Shown piece after piece: positions 25,487 to 32,343 of a DNA stretch of 32,343 bases. Location: the NCBI GenBank assembly GCA_030156945.1, contig JASGLT010000021.1:1-32343 (forward strand), written 5' to 3'. The position numbers and the translations under genes were made by a program. Below the pieces are notes generated by a model. That model was not told the origin of the DNA. It searched no databases and saw only the letters and a list, made by a program, of their open reading frames with translations. This stretch comes from Thermococcaceae archaeon. Its GTDB lineage: Archaea; Methanobacteriota_B; Thermococci; Thermococcales; Thermococcaceae. Every line of letters begins with the position of its first letter. Position 1 is the first letter of the stretch.

Positions 25487-26893
25487 TCAAAGCCTCCCGT
25501 TCTCCCTCAGCCACTCTCCGTACTTAACGAGCGCATAGACGGCGTCAACGCCATCCTCAACAGTCTCGTAGACTGGAATGCCCTTCAGCTCGATGTTCCT
25601 GGCCATCTTGTGCGGATAATCTCCACCCGGAGCGACGAAAACGATCGGCTTGCCGTAGGCCTTCATTCTCTCCAGGGCATCGACGATTCCCTCGTCCAAA
25701 GCGGGGCTCTGGAAGAGGGCTATGACGACGAGGACATCAACGTTGGGATCCTCCAAAGCGTAGCGCATGGCTATCTCGTACCTGCTGGATGGGGCATCGC
25801 CTATGACATCTATCGGGTTCTTGTAGCTCATGTGCTCGGGGAGCTTTCCTTCCTCGATGTCTCTCCTGAACTTTTCGTTCGTCTCTTCTGTCAGCTCGGT
25901 GAGCTTCATGCCCCTCTCAAGCAGGCCGTCGCTCATCATAACTCCAGCGCCGCCGCCGTTCGTAACTATCGCCACGCGGTTGCCCTTCGCTGGGCTCTGC
26001 ATGGCCAATGCCTTCGCGTAGTTGAAGAGCTGGCGCATGCTTTTAGCCTCTAAAACGCCGGTCTGCTCAAAGGCAGCCTGGTATATCTTGTAAGAACCTG
26101 CCAGAGAGCCCGTGTGAGAAGCGGCTGCCTTCGCTCCCGCCTCTGTCCTTCCGGCCTTGAGGATAACGACGGGCTTCTTGAGGGTCACTTCTTTTGCCGT
26201 GTTGAAGAACTTCCTCCCGTCCTTGACGCCCTCAAGGTAAGCTGTGATGACGCCAGTCTTCGGGTCGTCGCCGAGGTAGGCCATGAAGTCGCTCTCGTCG
26301 AGGTCGGCCATGTTGCCGAGGCTGATGAACTTGCTCATACCAATCTTGTGACTCGCGGCCCAGTCGAGGATTGCAGCTCCGAATGCACCGCTCTGGCTCA
26401 TGAAGGCAACCTTTCCAAATGGCGGCCTCGCCTGCCTCTCGGGTGGGTTGAAGTTGCAGTCGAAACCGTTCTCAAGGTTGGTAACGCCGAGACAGTTCGG
26501 GCCGACGACCCTTATACCCCACTTCTTGGCCCTCTTGACAAGCTCTTCCTCGAGGTCGGCCCTTCCAGCCTCTTTGAAGCCAGCGGATATGACAACTGCC
26601 ACCTTAACGCCCTTCTCGCCGCACTCGTCAATGACATCGGGAACGAACTTTGCGGGGACGGCTATGACGGCGACGTCAACGTCATCCGGAATCTCCTTAA
26701 CGCTCCTGTAGACCTTGAACTTCTTGCCGTTTACTTCGATTTCCCCACCCTTCACGTTGACGGGGTAAACCTTTCCGTCAAATCTGAGCGTTATCGAGCG
26801 CATTATAGAGTTTCCAATCTTCCCCCGGACGTTTGAGGCGCCTATGACCGCAACGCTTCTTGGATAAAACAGGAACTCCAAGTTTCCTGCCAT
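25487..26893 (-). CDS. acdA: Acetate--CoA ligase (ADP-forming) alpha subunit
   Basis: This enzyme converts acyl-CoA, ADP and phosphate to acid, CoA and ATP, the main energy-saving step at the end of peptide and sugar fermentation in Thermococcales. The 468-aa protein has the CoA-binding fold (YPRSVAVIGASNVRGKIGNS), the succinyl-CoA ligase-like part with VVGPNCLGV and FMSQSGAFG, and the phosphohistidine in AASHTGSLAGS. Only the alpha subunit is present; in this order alpha and beta genes are usually separate, so this is not a defect. ATG 26893 follows GGAGGTGG at 4 nt; GTG at 26902 would lie inside that site. The specific isoform (acetate, aryl or branched acids) cannot be told. Confidence 0.9.
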   Translation of the reverse strand: MAGNLEFLFYPRSVAVIGASNVRGKIGNSIMRSITLRFDGKVYPVNVKGGEIEVNGKKFKVYRSVKEIPDDVDVAVIAVPAKFVPDVIDECGEKGVKVAVVISAGFKEAGRADLEEELVKRAKKWGIRVVGPNCLGVTNLENGFDCNFNPPERQARPPFGKVAFMSQSGAFGAAILDWAASHKIGMSKFISLGNMADLDESDFMAYLGDDPKTGVITAYLEGVKDGRKFFNTAKEVTLKKPVVILKAGRTEAGAKAAASHTGSLAGSYKIYQAAFEQTGVLEAKSMRQLFNYAKALAMQSPAKGNRVAIVTNGGGAGVMMSDGLLERGMKLTELTEETNEKFRRDIEEGKLPEHMSYKNPIDVIGDAPSSRYEIAMRYALEDPNVDVLVVIALFQSPALDEGIVDALERMKAYGKPIVFVAPGGDYPHKMARNIELKGIPVYETVEDGVDAVYALVKYGEWLRENGRL

Positions 26894-26984
26894 GGCAACC
26901 ACCTCCGAATTTTTTTCGGGAACTGGTATTTAAGCTTTCCCTCATGCAAAAGCATAAAAAGTTCTCCGTCCACTTCAAAACGAA
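26894..26984. promoter_or_regulatory. Divergent promoter between ACS alpha and DUF134 regulator genes
   Basis: On the minus strand GCTTAAATACC (plus 26927-26937) is a TATA box about 35 nt before the ACS alpha start, with GGAGGTGG between. On the plus strand CATAAAAAG (around 26953-26961) lies about 27 nt before the DUF134 start, which has no ribosome site and so is probably leaderless. Confidence 0.5.
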
Positions 26985-27347
26985 ATGCCCCGCGGAATGG
27001 GTAGAGGACCGGGAAGAAGGAGAAAGATGAGGTTCATCGGATTCATTCCTCAGGTTAGGCACTTCTATCCCGCCGGCCCTCCATTCGGCCCACCCAAACC
27101 TCCGATATTCATGAGCTACGAAGAATTCGAAGCACTCAGGCTTGTGGACTACGAGGGAATGACTCAGGAAGAGGCGGGAATAAAAATGGGGGTGTCGAGA
27201 GGAACGGTTTGGAGGGCCCTGAGCTCGGCCCGCAGAAAAGTTGCACAGATGCTTGTAGAGGGTCGAGAGCTCATTATACTCCCGCAGGGGAACGAGGTAC
27301 CAAAAATTTCAAATTTGAAGACAACGAGTGAGTCTCCCGATGAATGA
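26985..27347 (+). CDS. DUF134 family helix-turn-helix protein
   Basis: The protein has 120 aa and begins with a basic PRGMGRGPGRRRKMRFI segment, then the family-typical FYPAGPPFGPPKPPIFMSYEEFEALRLVDYEGMTQEEAGIKMGVSRGTVWRALSSARRKVA, a sigma-70 region 4-like helix-turn-helix. DUF134 proteins are small putative DNA-binding regulators, often near redox or metal genes. The tail after LIILPQG is short and variable. It is divergent from ACS alpha and could regulate it, but nothing in the sequence proves this. Confidence 0.88.
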   Translation: MPRGMGRGPGRRRKMRFIGFIPQVRHFYPAGPPFGPPKPPIFMSYEEFEALRLVDYEGMTQEEAGIKMGVSRGTVWRALSSARRKVAQMLVEGRELIILPQGNEVPKISNLKTTSESPDE

Positions 27348-27428
27348 AGGTCGTTCAAAAATCCACACCCAACCGATACAAAAATTCTCATCCTTCAATC
27401 AAAATGGTCATGAATCTGATGGGAAAGA

Positions 27429-27467
27429 GTTATATTGGATAACGTTCAAAAGGGGATTAGAACGTTA
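27429..27467 (+). promoter_or_regulatory. Promoter and palindromic operator of the regulator-DUF211 cassette
   Basis: A TATA-like GTTATATTGG at about 27429-27438 is followed by a perfect inverted repeat: TAACGTTC at 27440-27447 and GAACGTTA at 27460-27467, with a 12-nt spacer. The centres are 20 bp apart, two helical turns, so a dimer would contact one face of the DNA. The expected start site falls inside the repeat. A half-like CGTTCAAAA occurs again at 27352-27360. Autoregulation by the downstream winged-helix protein is the simplest reading. Confidence 0.6.
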
Positions 27468-27483
27468 AAATTGGGTGACGCCA

Positions 27484-28059
27484 ATGCCGAAGGTGAAAGT
27501 GATAACCGACCCAGAGGTCATAAAACTGATGCTTGAGGACACGAGGAGGAAAATCCTCCAGCTCCTGAGAAACAAGGAGATGACAATATCACAGCTCAGT
27601 GAGATCCTCGGAAAAACGCCCCAGACGATCTACCACCACATCGAGAAGCTTAAAGAGGCCGGGCTTGTTGAGGTCAGGAGAACCGAGATGAAGGGGAACC
27701 TGGTTGAGAAATACTACGGGAGAACCGCCGATGCTTTCTACATAAACCTCTACCTGGGCGACGAGGAGCTTCGGTATTTCGCACGTTCCAGGCTCAAGAC
27801 AAAGCTCGACGTCTTCAAGGCCCTAGGGTACACCTTTGACGATGAGGAGCTCCTTGATGTTATGGACAAGCTTCTCCAGAAGGAGCACGAGTTTAAGACG
27901 AAGATTTCCAAGGACATAGAGAAGAAAGAAAGCAGCCTTAAGGAGTTCTCCAACGAGGACATAATCCACGCCATAGAGTGGCTGACAATGGCCGAAATGG
28001 GGAGGGACGAAGAGGCATTGGAATTGCTCAAAAAGCTCGGGAAAATACTTAAAAAATGA
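27484..28059 (+). CDS. ArsR-like winged-helix transcriptional regulator
   Basis: The N-terminal half is a winged-helix DNA-binding domain: VITDPEVIKLMLEDTRRKILQLL, then MTISQLSEILGKTPQTIYHHIEKLKEAGLVEV with the recognition helix TPQTIYHHIEKL, and a wing ending VEKYYGRTADAF. The C-terminal half (about residues 85-191) is helical and charged, probably for dimerisation or ligand sensing. It is a paralogue of the protein at 28391-28948. I chose ATG 27484 because GGTGA lies 6 nt upstream. DUF211 follows after 24 nt. No metal-binding cysteines are present, unlike in the paralogue. Confidence 0.85.
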   Translation: MPKVKVITDPEVIKLMLEDTRRKILQLLRNKEMTISQLSEILGKTPQTIYHHIEKLKEAGLVEVRRTEMKGNLVEKYYGRTADAFYINLYLGDEELRYFARSRLKTKLDVFKALGYTFDDEELLDVMDKLLQKEHEFKTKISKDIEKKESSLKEFSNEDIIHAIEWLTMAEMGRDEEALELLKKLGKILKK

Positions 28060-28083
28060 TTCCCAAAGGAGAAGCGATGAAAG

Positions 28084-28389
28084 ATGGCAAGGGGAATAAG
28101 ACTGTTAGTTCTGGACGTTCTTAAGCCGCACCAGCCGATGGTAACGGAACTTGCACTGGGGCTTAGCGAGCTCGAGGGGGTTGATGGAGTCAACATAACG
28201 CTCGTTGAAATAGACAAGGAGACCGAAAACGTCAAAATCACCGTTGTTGGCGACGATCTTGATTACGAGGAAATAGTGAAGACCATAGAAGAGTTCGGTG
28301 GTGTCGTGCACAGCATAGACATGGTTGCCGCCGGAAGGAAGATCGTGGAGGAGGGCGAAACCCCACAGGACAAGCTGGAGGAATACTGA
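28084..28389 (+). CDS. DUF211 family protein
   Basis: This small protein of 101 aa has the typical DUF211 start RGIRLLVLDVLKPHQPMVTELALGLSELEGVDGVNITLVEIDKET. The predicted order beta-alpha-beta-beta-alpha-beta fits a ferredoxin-like fold, as reported for relatives. The biochemical role of the family is not known; binding of metal ions or a small ligand has been suggested. It lies between two related winged-helix regulators, 24 nt after the first and 1 nt before the GTG of the second, so the three form an operon. ATG 28084 has AAAGGAG upstream at a rather long distance. Confidence 0.88.
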   Translation: MARGIRLLVLDVLKPHQPMVTELALGLSELEGVDGVNITLVEIDKETENVKITVVGDDLDYEEIVKTIEEFGGVVHSIDMVAAGRKIVEEGETPQDKLEEY

Positions 28390-28390
28390 A

Positions 28391-28948
28391 GTGAAAGAGG
28401 TCATCATAATCACCGACCCCGAAACGGTTAAGGTGCTCTCGGAAGAGACCCGGTTTAGGATACTCCAGCTTCTCAGGCTTCGGCCAATGACCATCAAAGA
28501 GCTTGCGGATGCCATAGGTAAGGACAGGAGCACCATAAGCAGGCACATAAAAGCCCTCGAAAATGCCGGTCTCGTCGAGGAGTTTGAGGCTTTTGGTAAC
28601 GAAAAAGTCTACTCGCGGAGTGCGAGGCTATTTCTCATAAAACCAGACCCTGACGAAAGCGTAGAACGCTTCAGACAGGCCTATCTACAGTTAGAGGCTG
28701 AAAAAATTGTCAATATCCTTGAGAGGGCAGGGTTCACAATAAAGGACAGGAGAAGTCTGAAAAAGATAATAAAAGAGGTCTTTGACCAAGTTGAAATAAA
28801 ATCCCAGCCGATTTTGAAGAGGATATCCCTTGCCGACGTGGAACTGACCGAGGTAGAGCTCTTTCACCTCCTCAACATTCTCGTCTTCCTCCAGAGTTGT
28901 GAGCTTTGTGAGCATGCAAAGAAAGTCAGAGAGCTGATAATATTTTGA
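28391..28948 (+). CDS. ArsR-like winged-helix regulator with C-terminal CxxCxH motif
   Basis: This 185-aa paralogue of the gene at 27484 starts with the same pattern (KEVIIITDPETVKVLSEETRFRILQLL), followed by MTIKELADAIGKDRSTISRHIKALENAGLVEE with recognition helix DRSTISRHIKAL. The C-terminal half is helical and ends with CELCEHAKKVRELIIF; the CxxCxH cluster is a possible metal or redox sensor that the paralogue lacks. GTG 28391 is preceded by GGAGG about 10 nt upstream, inside the end of the DUF211 gene; a longer frame from 28325 would overlap DUF211 and lacks similarity. It is probably the third gene of the cassette. Confidence 0.83.
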   Translation: MKEVIIITDPETVKVLSEETRFRILQLLRLRPMTIKELADAIGKDRSTISRHIKALENAGLVEEFEAFGNEKVYSRSARLFLIKPDPDESVERFRQAYLQLEAEKIVNILERAGFTIKDRRSLKKIIKEVFDQVEIKSQPILKRISLADVELTEVELFHLLNILVFLQSCELCEHAKKVRELIIF

Positions 28949-29093
28949 CCCTCAATAGCTCTCAAGAAGAGCTTACAATGAAATTAACGCTTTCAAAAGT
29001 CCCATGCTCTGTTCAATTCTTGACAAATTCAAGACTAAAAGTGGGAATGTCGTTAACCAAAAATTTACAAAAACTCCCAAATTACAAGATTCC

Positions 29094-30107
29094 ATGCTGG
29101 AGGAGTTACTTGAGCTTTCAGAAAAAGCTCTTGAAAGCCCTCTAAGTCAAAAAGACGTTAATAAAATTTTCAAAACTCCCGACAAGTATTTAATCGAGCT
29201 TGTTCTCTCAGCAAACAGAATAAAAAGAGCATTCAGTGGGAATAGAATTTCAACATGTTCAATAATAAGTGCAAAAACAGGGATTTGCAGCGAAGACTGC
29301 GCGTTTTGTGCCCAATCAAAGATCAGCAAAACCAACATTAATAGACACAGGCTTCTAGAAACAGAAAAGATTCTGGATGCTGCCATAGAAGCCGAGAAGA
29401 ACGGAGCAGATAGGTTTTCAATAGTCACGAGCGGGTGGGGTTACAGAGGGGATGAAAAGGAGTTTCTAAAAATCTTAGAAGCAATCCAAGTACTCAAACA
29501 GTGCACCAACATGAAGATAGATGTTTCTTTAGGAATGCTAGGTAAAAAGGCCATAGAAATGCTGTCAAAGGTTGAAGTAGACAGAGTTCATCACAATATA
29601 GAGACTTCAAAACGCTTTTTTACCAAAGTCTGTACCACTCATACCTTCCAAGATAGGGTAAAAACAGTGAAAAGGCTAAAAGAAGCTGGACTTGAAGTAT
29701 GCTCTGGCTTCATAATTGGGATGGGGGAGAAAATTGAAGACAGAATAAGCGCAGCAGAGACTTTAAGATCTCTCCAGGTGGATTCCGTACCAATAAACAT
29801 GTTAATTCCTATTAAAGGGACTCCCCTTGGAACAAAAAGCCCCATGAAAGCAATGGATGCCCTAAAAAGCATTGCAGCACTAAGATTCCTACTGCCAAAA
29901 ACAGAGTTAAGGCTGTGTGGTGGAAGAGTGCAGGTTCTCGGAGACCTATGGATCCTGGCGTTGTTCATTGTTGACGGAGTTCTCATTGGAAGAACTGCCC
30001 TCACAACAACCATAAGAGATCCAGAGCTTGACATAAAGGCTATGAAGGATCTAGGTTTAATCTTGAAAAATTCAGAAGATTACCAAAACCATAGAACCCA
30101 CACATGA
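29094..30107 (+). CDS. bioB: Biotin synthase (BioB), variant with non-classical cysteine set
   Basis: Radical SAM enzyme that inserts sulfur into dethiobiotin. The 337-aa protein has the cluster motif CSEDCAFC (Cys65, 69, 72), HHNIETS near 166-172, GLEVCSGFIIGMGE and SVPINMLIPIKGTPL, all typical of BioB. The classical [2Fe-2S] ligands of E. coli BioB are only partly kept: the positions of Cys97 and Cys128 are Ser109 and Asp143, while Cys203 matches Cys188 and the Arg ligand remains in GGR. Extra Cys55, Cys180 (KVCTTHTF) and Cys275 are present, as in BioB of strict anaerobes. I chose ATG 29094; an upstream ATG at 29004 would add 30 unlike residues. The gene is markedly AT-rich, has no clear ribosome site, and no other biotin gene is nearby, suggesting transfer. 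Confidence 0.82.
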   Translation: MLEELLELSEKALESPLSQKDVNKIFKTPDKYLIELVLSANRIKRAFSGNRISTCSIISAKTGICSEDCAFCAQSKISKTNINRHRLLETEKILDAAIEAEKNGADRFSIVTSGWGYRGDEKEFLKILEAIQVLKQCTNMKIDVSLGMLGKKAIEMLSKVEVDRVHHNIETSKRFFTKVCTTHTFQDRVKTVKRLKEAGLEVCSGFIIGMGEKIEDRISAAETLRSLQVDSVPINMLIPIKGTPLGTKSPMKAMDALKSIAALRFLLPKTELRLCGGRVQVLGDLWILALFIVDGVLIGRTALTTTIRDPELDIKAMKDLGLILKNSEDYQNHRTHT

Positions 30108-30830
30108 TCCACAAAATGTCCAAAGTCCCTAAAACATGCAAAGCAAAATTAGAAATGAGAAAATCCACAAACCATAGGAAGTATCACAGCCATACAGTTT
30201 GGAGCTACTTTTGGGCGGAATAAAGCTCGCCCCATTAATTTCACGATTATTTATAAAATTTTTCAACTCCTAACACCAGTCCGGCCCCAAAAAAAGCAAG
30301 AAAGTCCCGAGAATGAGATTACAGCAGTTGGCTACGGTTATAACTTAAAACCCACGCGGGAACATTAGACGCTGGAACCCCTCCAGAGAACACAAACCAA
30401 ACCATGTCCTACATCGAGCCGTGCTCCGTATACTTATGGGTGAATCACATGAACAATTCCAAAGTTGAAGAAGCTAAGAAAAAAGAAACCAGTAGTAAGA
30501 ATAGCCACAGGGTGAAGCCCACTGCTCCCAAAGTAACCACCTATGAGCGCCAAGAGTAGCTCGGAAATCCACCAGCGTAAAAATAAAAGTAGCCCCATAT
30601 AGTTTCATTTCCCCCTTAATTTGGACAGAATTAGCTCCTGCACAGGGGTGAGAGTGGGTAGTAATACCTGAAAGGATGCGCGCTTTAAGAGAGCTTTACT
30701 CGTGGATTGGCGTATTTAGGTTCTCTCTGCCCCAATTCCCCACCCATGACTTCAGAGGAAGCTTATGAAAAAGTCCTATGATGCATAGCCTACATCTTTT
30801 TTCTAAATATGGTAGTCGGTTTATATGACG
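30108..30830. other. 723-bp stretch without a convincing gene
   Basis: Both strands were read. There are only short ORFs: 54 codons on the minus strand at 30434-30598, hydrophobic (starts MGLLLFLRWW) with a G-run far upstream, and another hydrophobic stretch in a second minus frame over the same DNA (VVTLGAVGFTLWLFLLLVSF), broken by a stop. This could be the remains of a membrane-protein gene. A small hairpin (GGGCG at 30213-30217, CGCCC at 30228-30232) follows the bioB gene by about 100 bp. No repeat ends, RNA gene or integrase remnant was recognised. Confidence 0.4.
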
Positions 30831-31154
30831 TTAAAGTGTTACAAATCGCCCGGCCCGACATAAGAGCGTTGAAATGTTCTGGATCTCAATGAGGAGGGAG
30901 TCCGGAGCAACGTCAAAGATTTCCTCAAGTTCAGAAATGTTCTTTCCCGCTGGTAACTCTTTAAAGCGGAAGATAGAAACGTGGGTGACGGCGTTTGGAT
31001 AGCCCCTGAGCAACTCGGCCCCATTAAACCCAACCGGCTTTTGAAACTCCGCGTTGAGCCTGGCCGGATACTTCTCGGATGAAGTAAAGAGAAATGTAAA
31101 AACCACAACTGAGGTGATAACCAAAAAGAGAAAGAGGCCAACGACCCGCTTCAT
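30831..31154 (-). CDS. Small membrane-anchored protein of unknown function, possibly truncated
   Basis: The 107-aa protein has an N-terminal signal or anchor helix (about residues 4-24) and a short exported part with NGAELLRGYPNAVTHVSIFRFKELPAGKN and an acidic ELEEIF segment. I do not recognise the family. It starts 9 nt after the stop of nnr, with GAGGTGG before its ATG, so the two are cotranscribed. The last residues (TLLCRAGRFVTL) look unlike the rest and the adjoining 720 bp hold no gene, so the C-terminus may have been lost to a rearrangement; this is inference. Confidence 0.65.
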   Translation of the reverse strand: MKRVVGLFLFLVITSVVVFTFLFTSSEKYPARLNAEFQKPVGFNGAELLRGYPNAVTHVSIFRFKELPAGKNISELEEIFDVAPDSLLIEIQNISTLLCRAGRFVTL

Positions 31155-31163
31155 GAAACCACC

Positions 31164-32343
31164 TCAGAACTCCAGTACCCATTTCACGGCTTGTGGCACC
31201 TTTTCGGCAACGTCCAGGGCCGTGAAGTTCTCTCCCATCTCCTCCTTCACCATATCGCCTGCCAAACCATTGAGGAAGGCCCCAGCGGAGGCGGCCCTCA
31301 ACGGGGAATTCCCGAGCGCGAGGAGGGCCCCGACAAGGCCAGCCAGAACGTCGCCGGTTCCGCCGGTCGTCATGCCCCTGTTGCCGGTCTTGTTGTACTT
31401 CCAGACCTTTCCGTCGCTTATGAGGTCGTAGGCCCCTTTGAGCAGGAGCGTCCCCCCAATGGCCTTTGCTTTCTCCACCACGAGCTTCGCCCTCTCTTCA
31501 AGGCTTCCCTCGGGCTTCTCCCCAAACAGTATCCTGAACTCGCCGGCGTGGGGTGTCAGAACGAACTTCTTCCCCTTGAGAACGTCCAAATCCTCGGCGA
31601 CGGCCTTTAAAGCGTCGGCATCTATAACAATGGGCTTCTCGCACCAGCGGAGGAACTCAACGACGAAGTCCTTTGTCTCCGGCTTAGTTCCAATCCCGGG
31701 ACCGATAACTACGGCATCAACCCCATCAGCTATTGCCAGAACATCCTCAACGTCTTCCTTCCTGAAGTTTCTACCCTCAAAGGAGCGCAGGATTAGGTTG
31801 GGGTCGTTTATTCTCCTCGCCGAATATTCTGGCATAGCGAGATAGACCAGATCAACGAGGTAGGAAGCGGCCTTTGAGGCAAGATAAGGCGCTCCGAAGT
31901 AGTCCTCACTCCCGCCAATCACGAGGAGCTTCCCGTTCTGGCCCTTGTGCTCTCCCTTCTTCCTCAGCGCGAACTTGGCATCGCCGGACCCCACAAGGTG
32001 GTAGAGCTCCTTCGGGTAGCCTATCTTCGCTATGACGCGCTCGAAACCCTCGTATTCCTCCTTGTCCCACTGGAAGGTGACAGCAAAGTCGACCTTTACC
32101 CTAACGTTGCTCGGATAACCGCTTGGGAAGTCAACGCTCACTATCTTCGCTTTTCCCACATACTCGTTTATCTTCTCGATTGCTGAGCGTATCGGCTCCC
32201 TCGGCTCCCCTTTAGTGCCCGCCCCGAGGAGGGCATCTACAATCACGTCAAAGCCGGAAAGGTCGAGGGACTTGAGGTAGGAAGAATCTTTGAGAACCCT
32301 GATCTTCACGAAGTCGAGCTTTTTGAGAATCTCCCAGTTGTGC
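31164..32343 (-). CDS. nnr: Bifunctional NAD(P)H-hydrate epimerase/dehydratase Nnr (5' part outside window)
   Basis: Nnr repairs damaged NADH and NADPH hydrates: the N-terminal YjeF domain epimerises them and the C-terminal ribokinase-like domain dehydrates them. The frame is open to the window edge, beginning here HNWEILKKLDF, so the first part of the epimerase domain is missing from view; its end DALLGAGTKG and VDFPSGYPSN is present. The dehydratase shows GKLLVIGGSEDYFGAPYLA, VVIGPGIGT, TPHAGEF and the catalytic/ATP-site TGGTGDVLAGL. The gene is followed by the small anchored protein at 9 nt. About 392 residues are visible of an expected 480. Confidence 0.92.
   Translation of the reverse strand, partial: HNWEILKKLDFVKIRVLKDSSYLKSLDLSGFDVIVDALLGAGTKGEPREPIRSAIEKINEYVGKAKIVSVDFPSGYPSNVRVKVDFAVTFQWDKEEYEGFERVIAKIGYPKELYHLVGSGDAKFALRKKGEHKGQNGKLLVIGGSEDYFGAPYLASKAASYLVDLVYLAMPEYSARRINDPNLILRSFEGRNFRKEDVEDVLAIADGVDAVVIGPGIGTKPETKDFVVEFLRWCEKPIVIDADALKAVAEDLDVLKGKKFVLTPHAGEFRILFGEKPEGSLEERAKLVVEKAKAIGGTLLLKGAYDLISDGKVWKYNKTGNRGMTTGGTGDVLAGLVGALLALGNSPLRAASAGAFLNGLAGDMVKEEMGENFTALDVAEKVPQAVKWVLEF

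Noticed and set aside
25487-26893. Missing beta subunit of the ADP-forming acetyl-CoA synthetase
   Set aside because: In Thermococcales the alpha and beta genes are usually at separate loci, so absence here is normal.
29040-29080. Possible biotin-repressor operator before bioB (GTTAACC...TTTAC)
   Set aside because: Only one arm loosely resembles the bacterial BirA site; the dyad is missing.
28945-29145. Short frame between the second winged-helix gene and bioB
   Set aside because: It overlaps the bioB start in another frame, has no ribosome site and no family likeness.
30129-30266. 45-codon minus-strand TTG frame with a hydrophobic C-terminus
   Set aside because: It has an uncertain start, low-complexity sequence and no neighbour support; chance cannot be excluded.

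Overview
The window is chromosomal DNA of a hyperthermophilic archaeon of the Thermococcales, most likely Thermococcus. Supporting signs are tight gene packing, ribosome sites of the form GGTGAT or GGAGGTG 4-7 nt before ATG/GTG/TTG starts, A/T-rich TATA boxes about 25-30 nt before leaderless or short-leader starts, an ADP-forming acetyl-CoA synthetase alpha subunit, an archaeal-type TrpRS with HIGH and KMSAS motifs, and DUF515, DUF134, DUF211 and TIGR04076 family proteins. No rRNA, tRNA, CRISPR array or complete insertion sequence was seen.

Layout. 1-1774 (minus): a DUF515-like membrane protein followed by two small proteins, one of them only 38 aa. 2120-3482 (plus): a TIGR04076 protein overlapping a circularly permuted GTPase. 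3479-6074 (minus): an ABC ATPase and FtsX-type permease pair. 6164-7261: a THUMP-containing tRNA methyltransferase, probably Trm14. 7355-14546: an eight-gene phosphate operon in the order pstS, alkaline phosphatase with a dockerin-like tail, TIM-barrel isomerase, pstC, pstA, pstB, and two phoU paralogues. 14654-16746: an ABC-2 exporter pair. 16863-17252: a small anchored protein. 17253-17930 (minus): a fumarylacetoacetase-family enzyme. 18010-19865 (minus): an M1-like lipoprotein peptidase broken by a frameshift. 20007-21161 (minus): TrpRS. 21301-21518: a frameshifted AF2212-like antitoxin relic. 21564-22406: an EamA transporter. 22407-23765 (minus): an archaeal ATPase with a DUF234-type nuclease-like tail. 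23873-24649: a PhnP-like metallo-hydrolase. 24707-25481: an unknown gene split by a frameshift in an AT repeat. 25487-26893 (minus): ACS alpha. 26985-27347: DUF134 regulator. 27484-28948: a regulator-DUF211-regulator cassette with a palindromic operator. 29094-30107: an AT-rich, solitary biotin synthase. 30108-30830: about 720 bp with no convincing gene. 30831-32343 (minus): a small anchored protein and the 3' part of the NAD(P)H-hydrate repair enzyme gene nnr.

How the genes work together. The phosphate operon is the main functional unit: secreted alkaline phosphatase frees phosphate, PstS captures it, PstCAB imports it, and two PhoU proteins probably adjust transport or signalling. A direct repeat lies between its TATA box and the likely transcription start. 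The second coherent unit is the two winged-helix paralogues around DUF211; a perfect inverted repeat at the promoter points to autoregulation.

The main oddities are three genes disrupted by apparent single-base or short-repeat frameshifts (peptidase, antitoxin, unknown gene), a repeated TACTCCAA motif upstream of the TIGR04076 gene, and a biotin synthase that lacks two classical [2Fe-2S] ligand cysteines but carries a different cysteine set.
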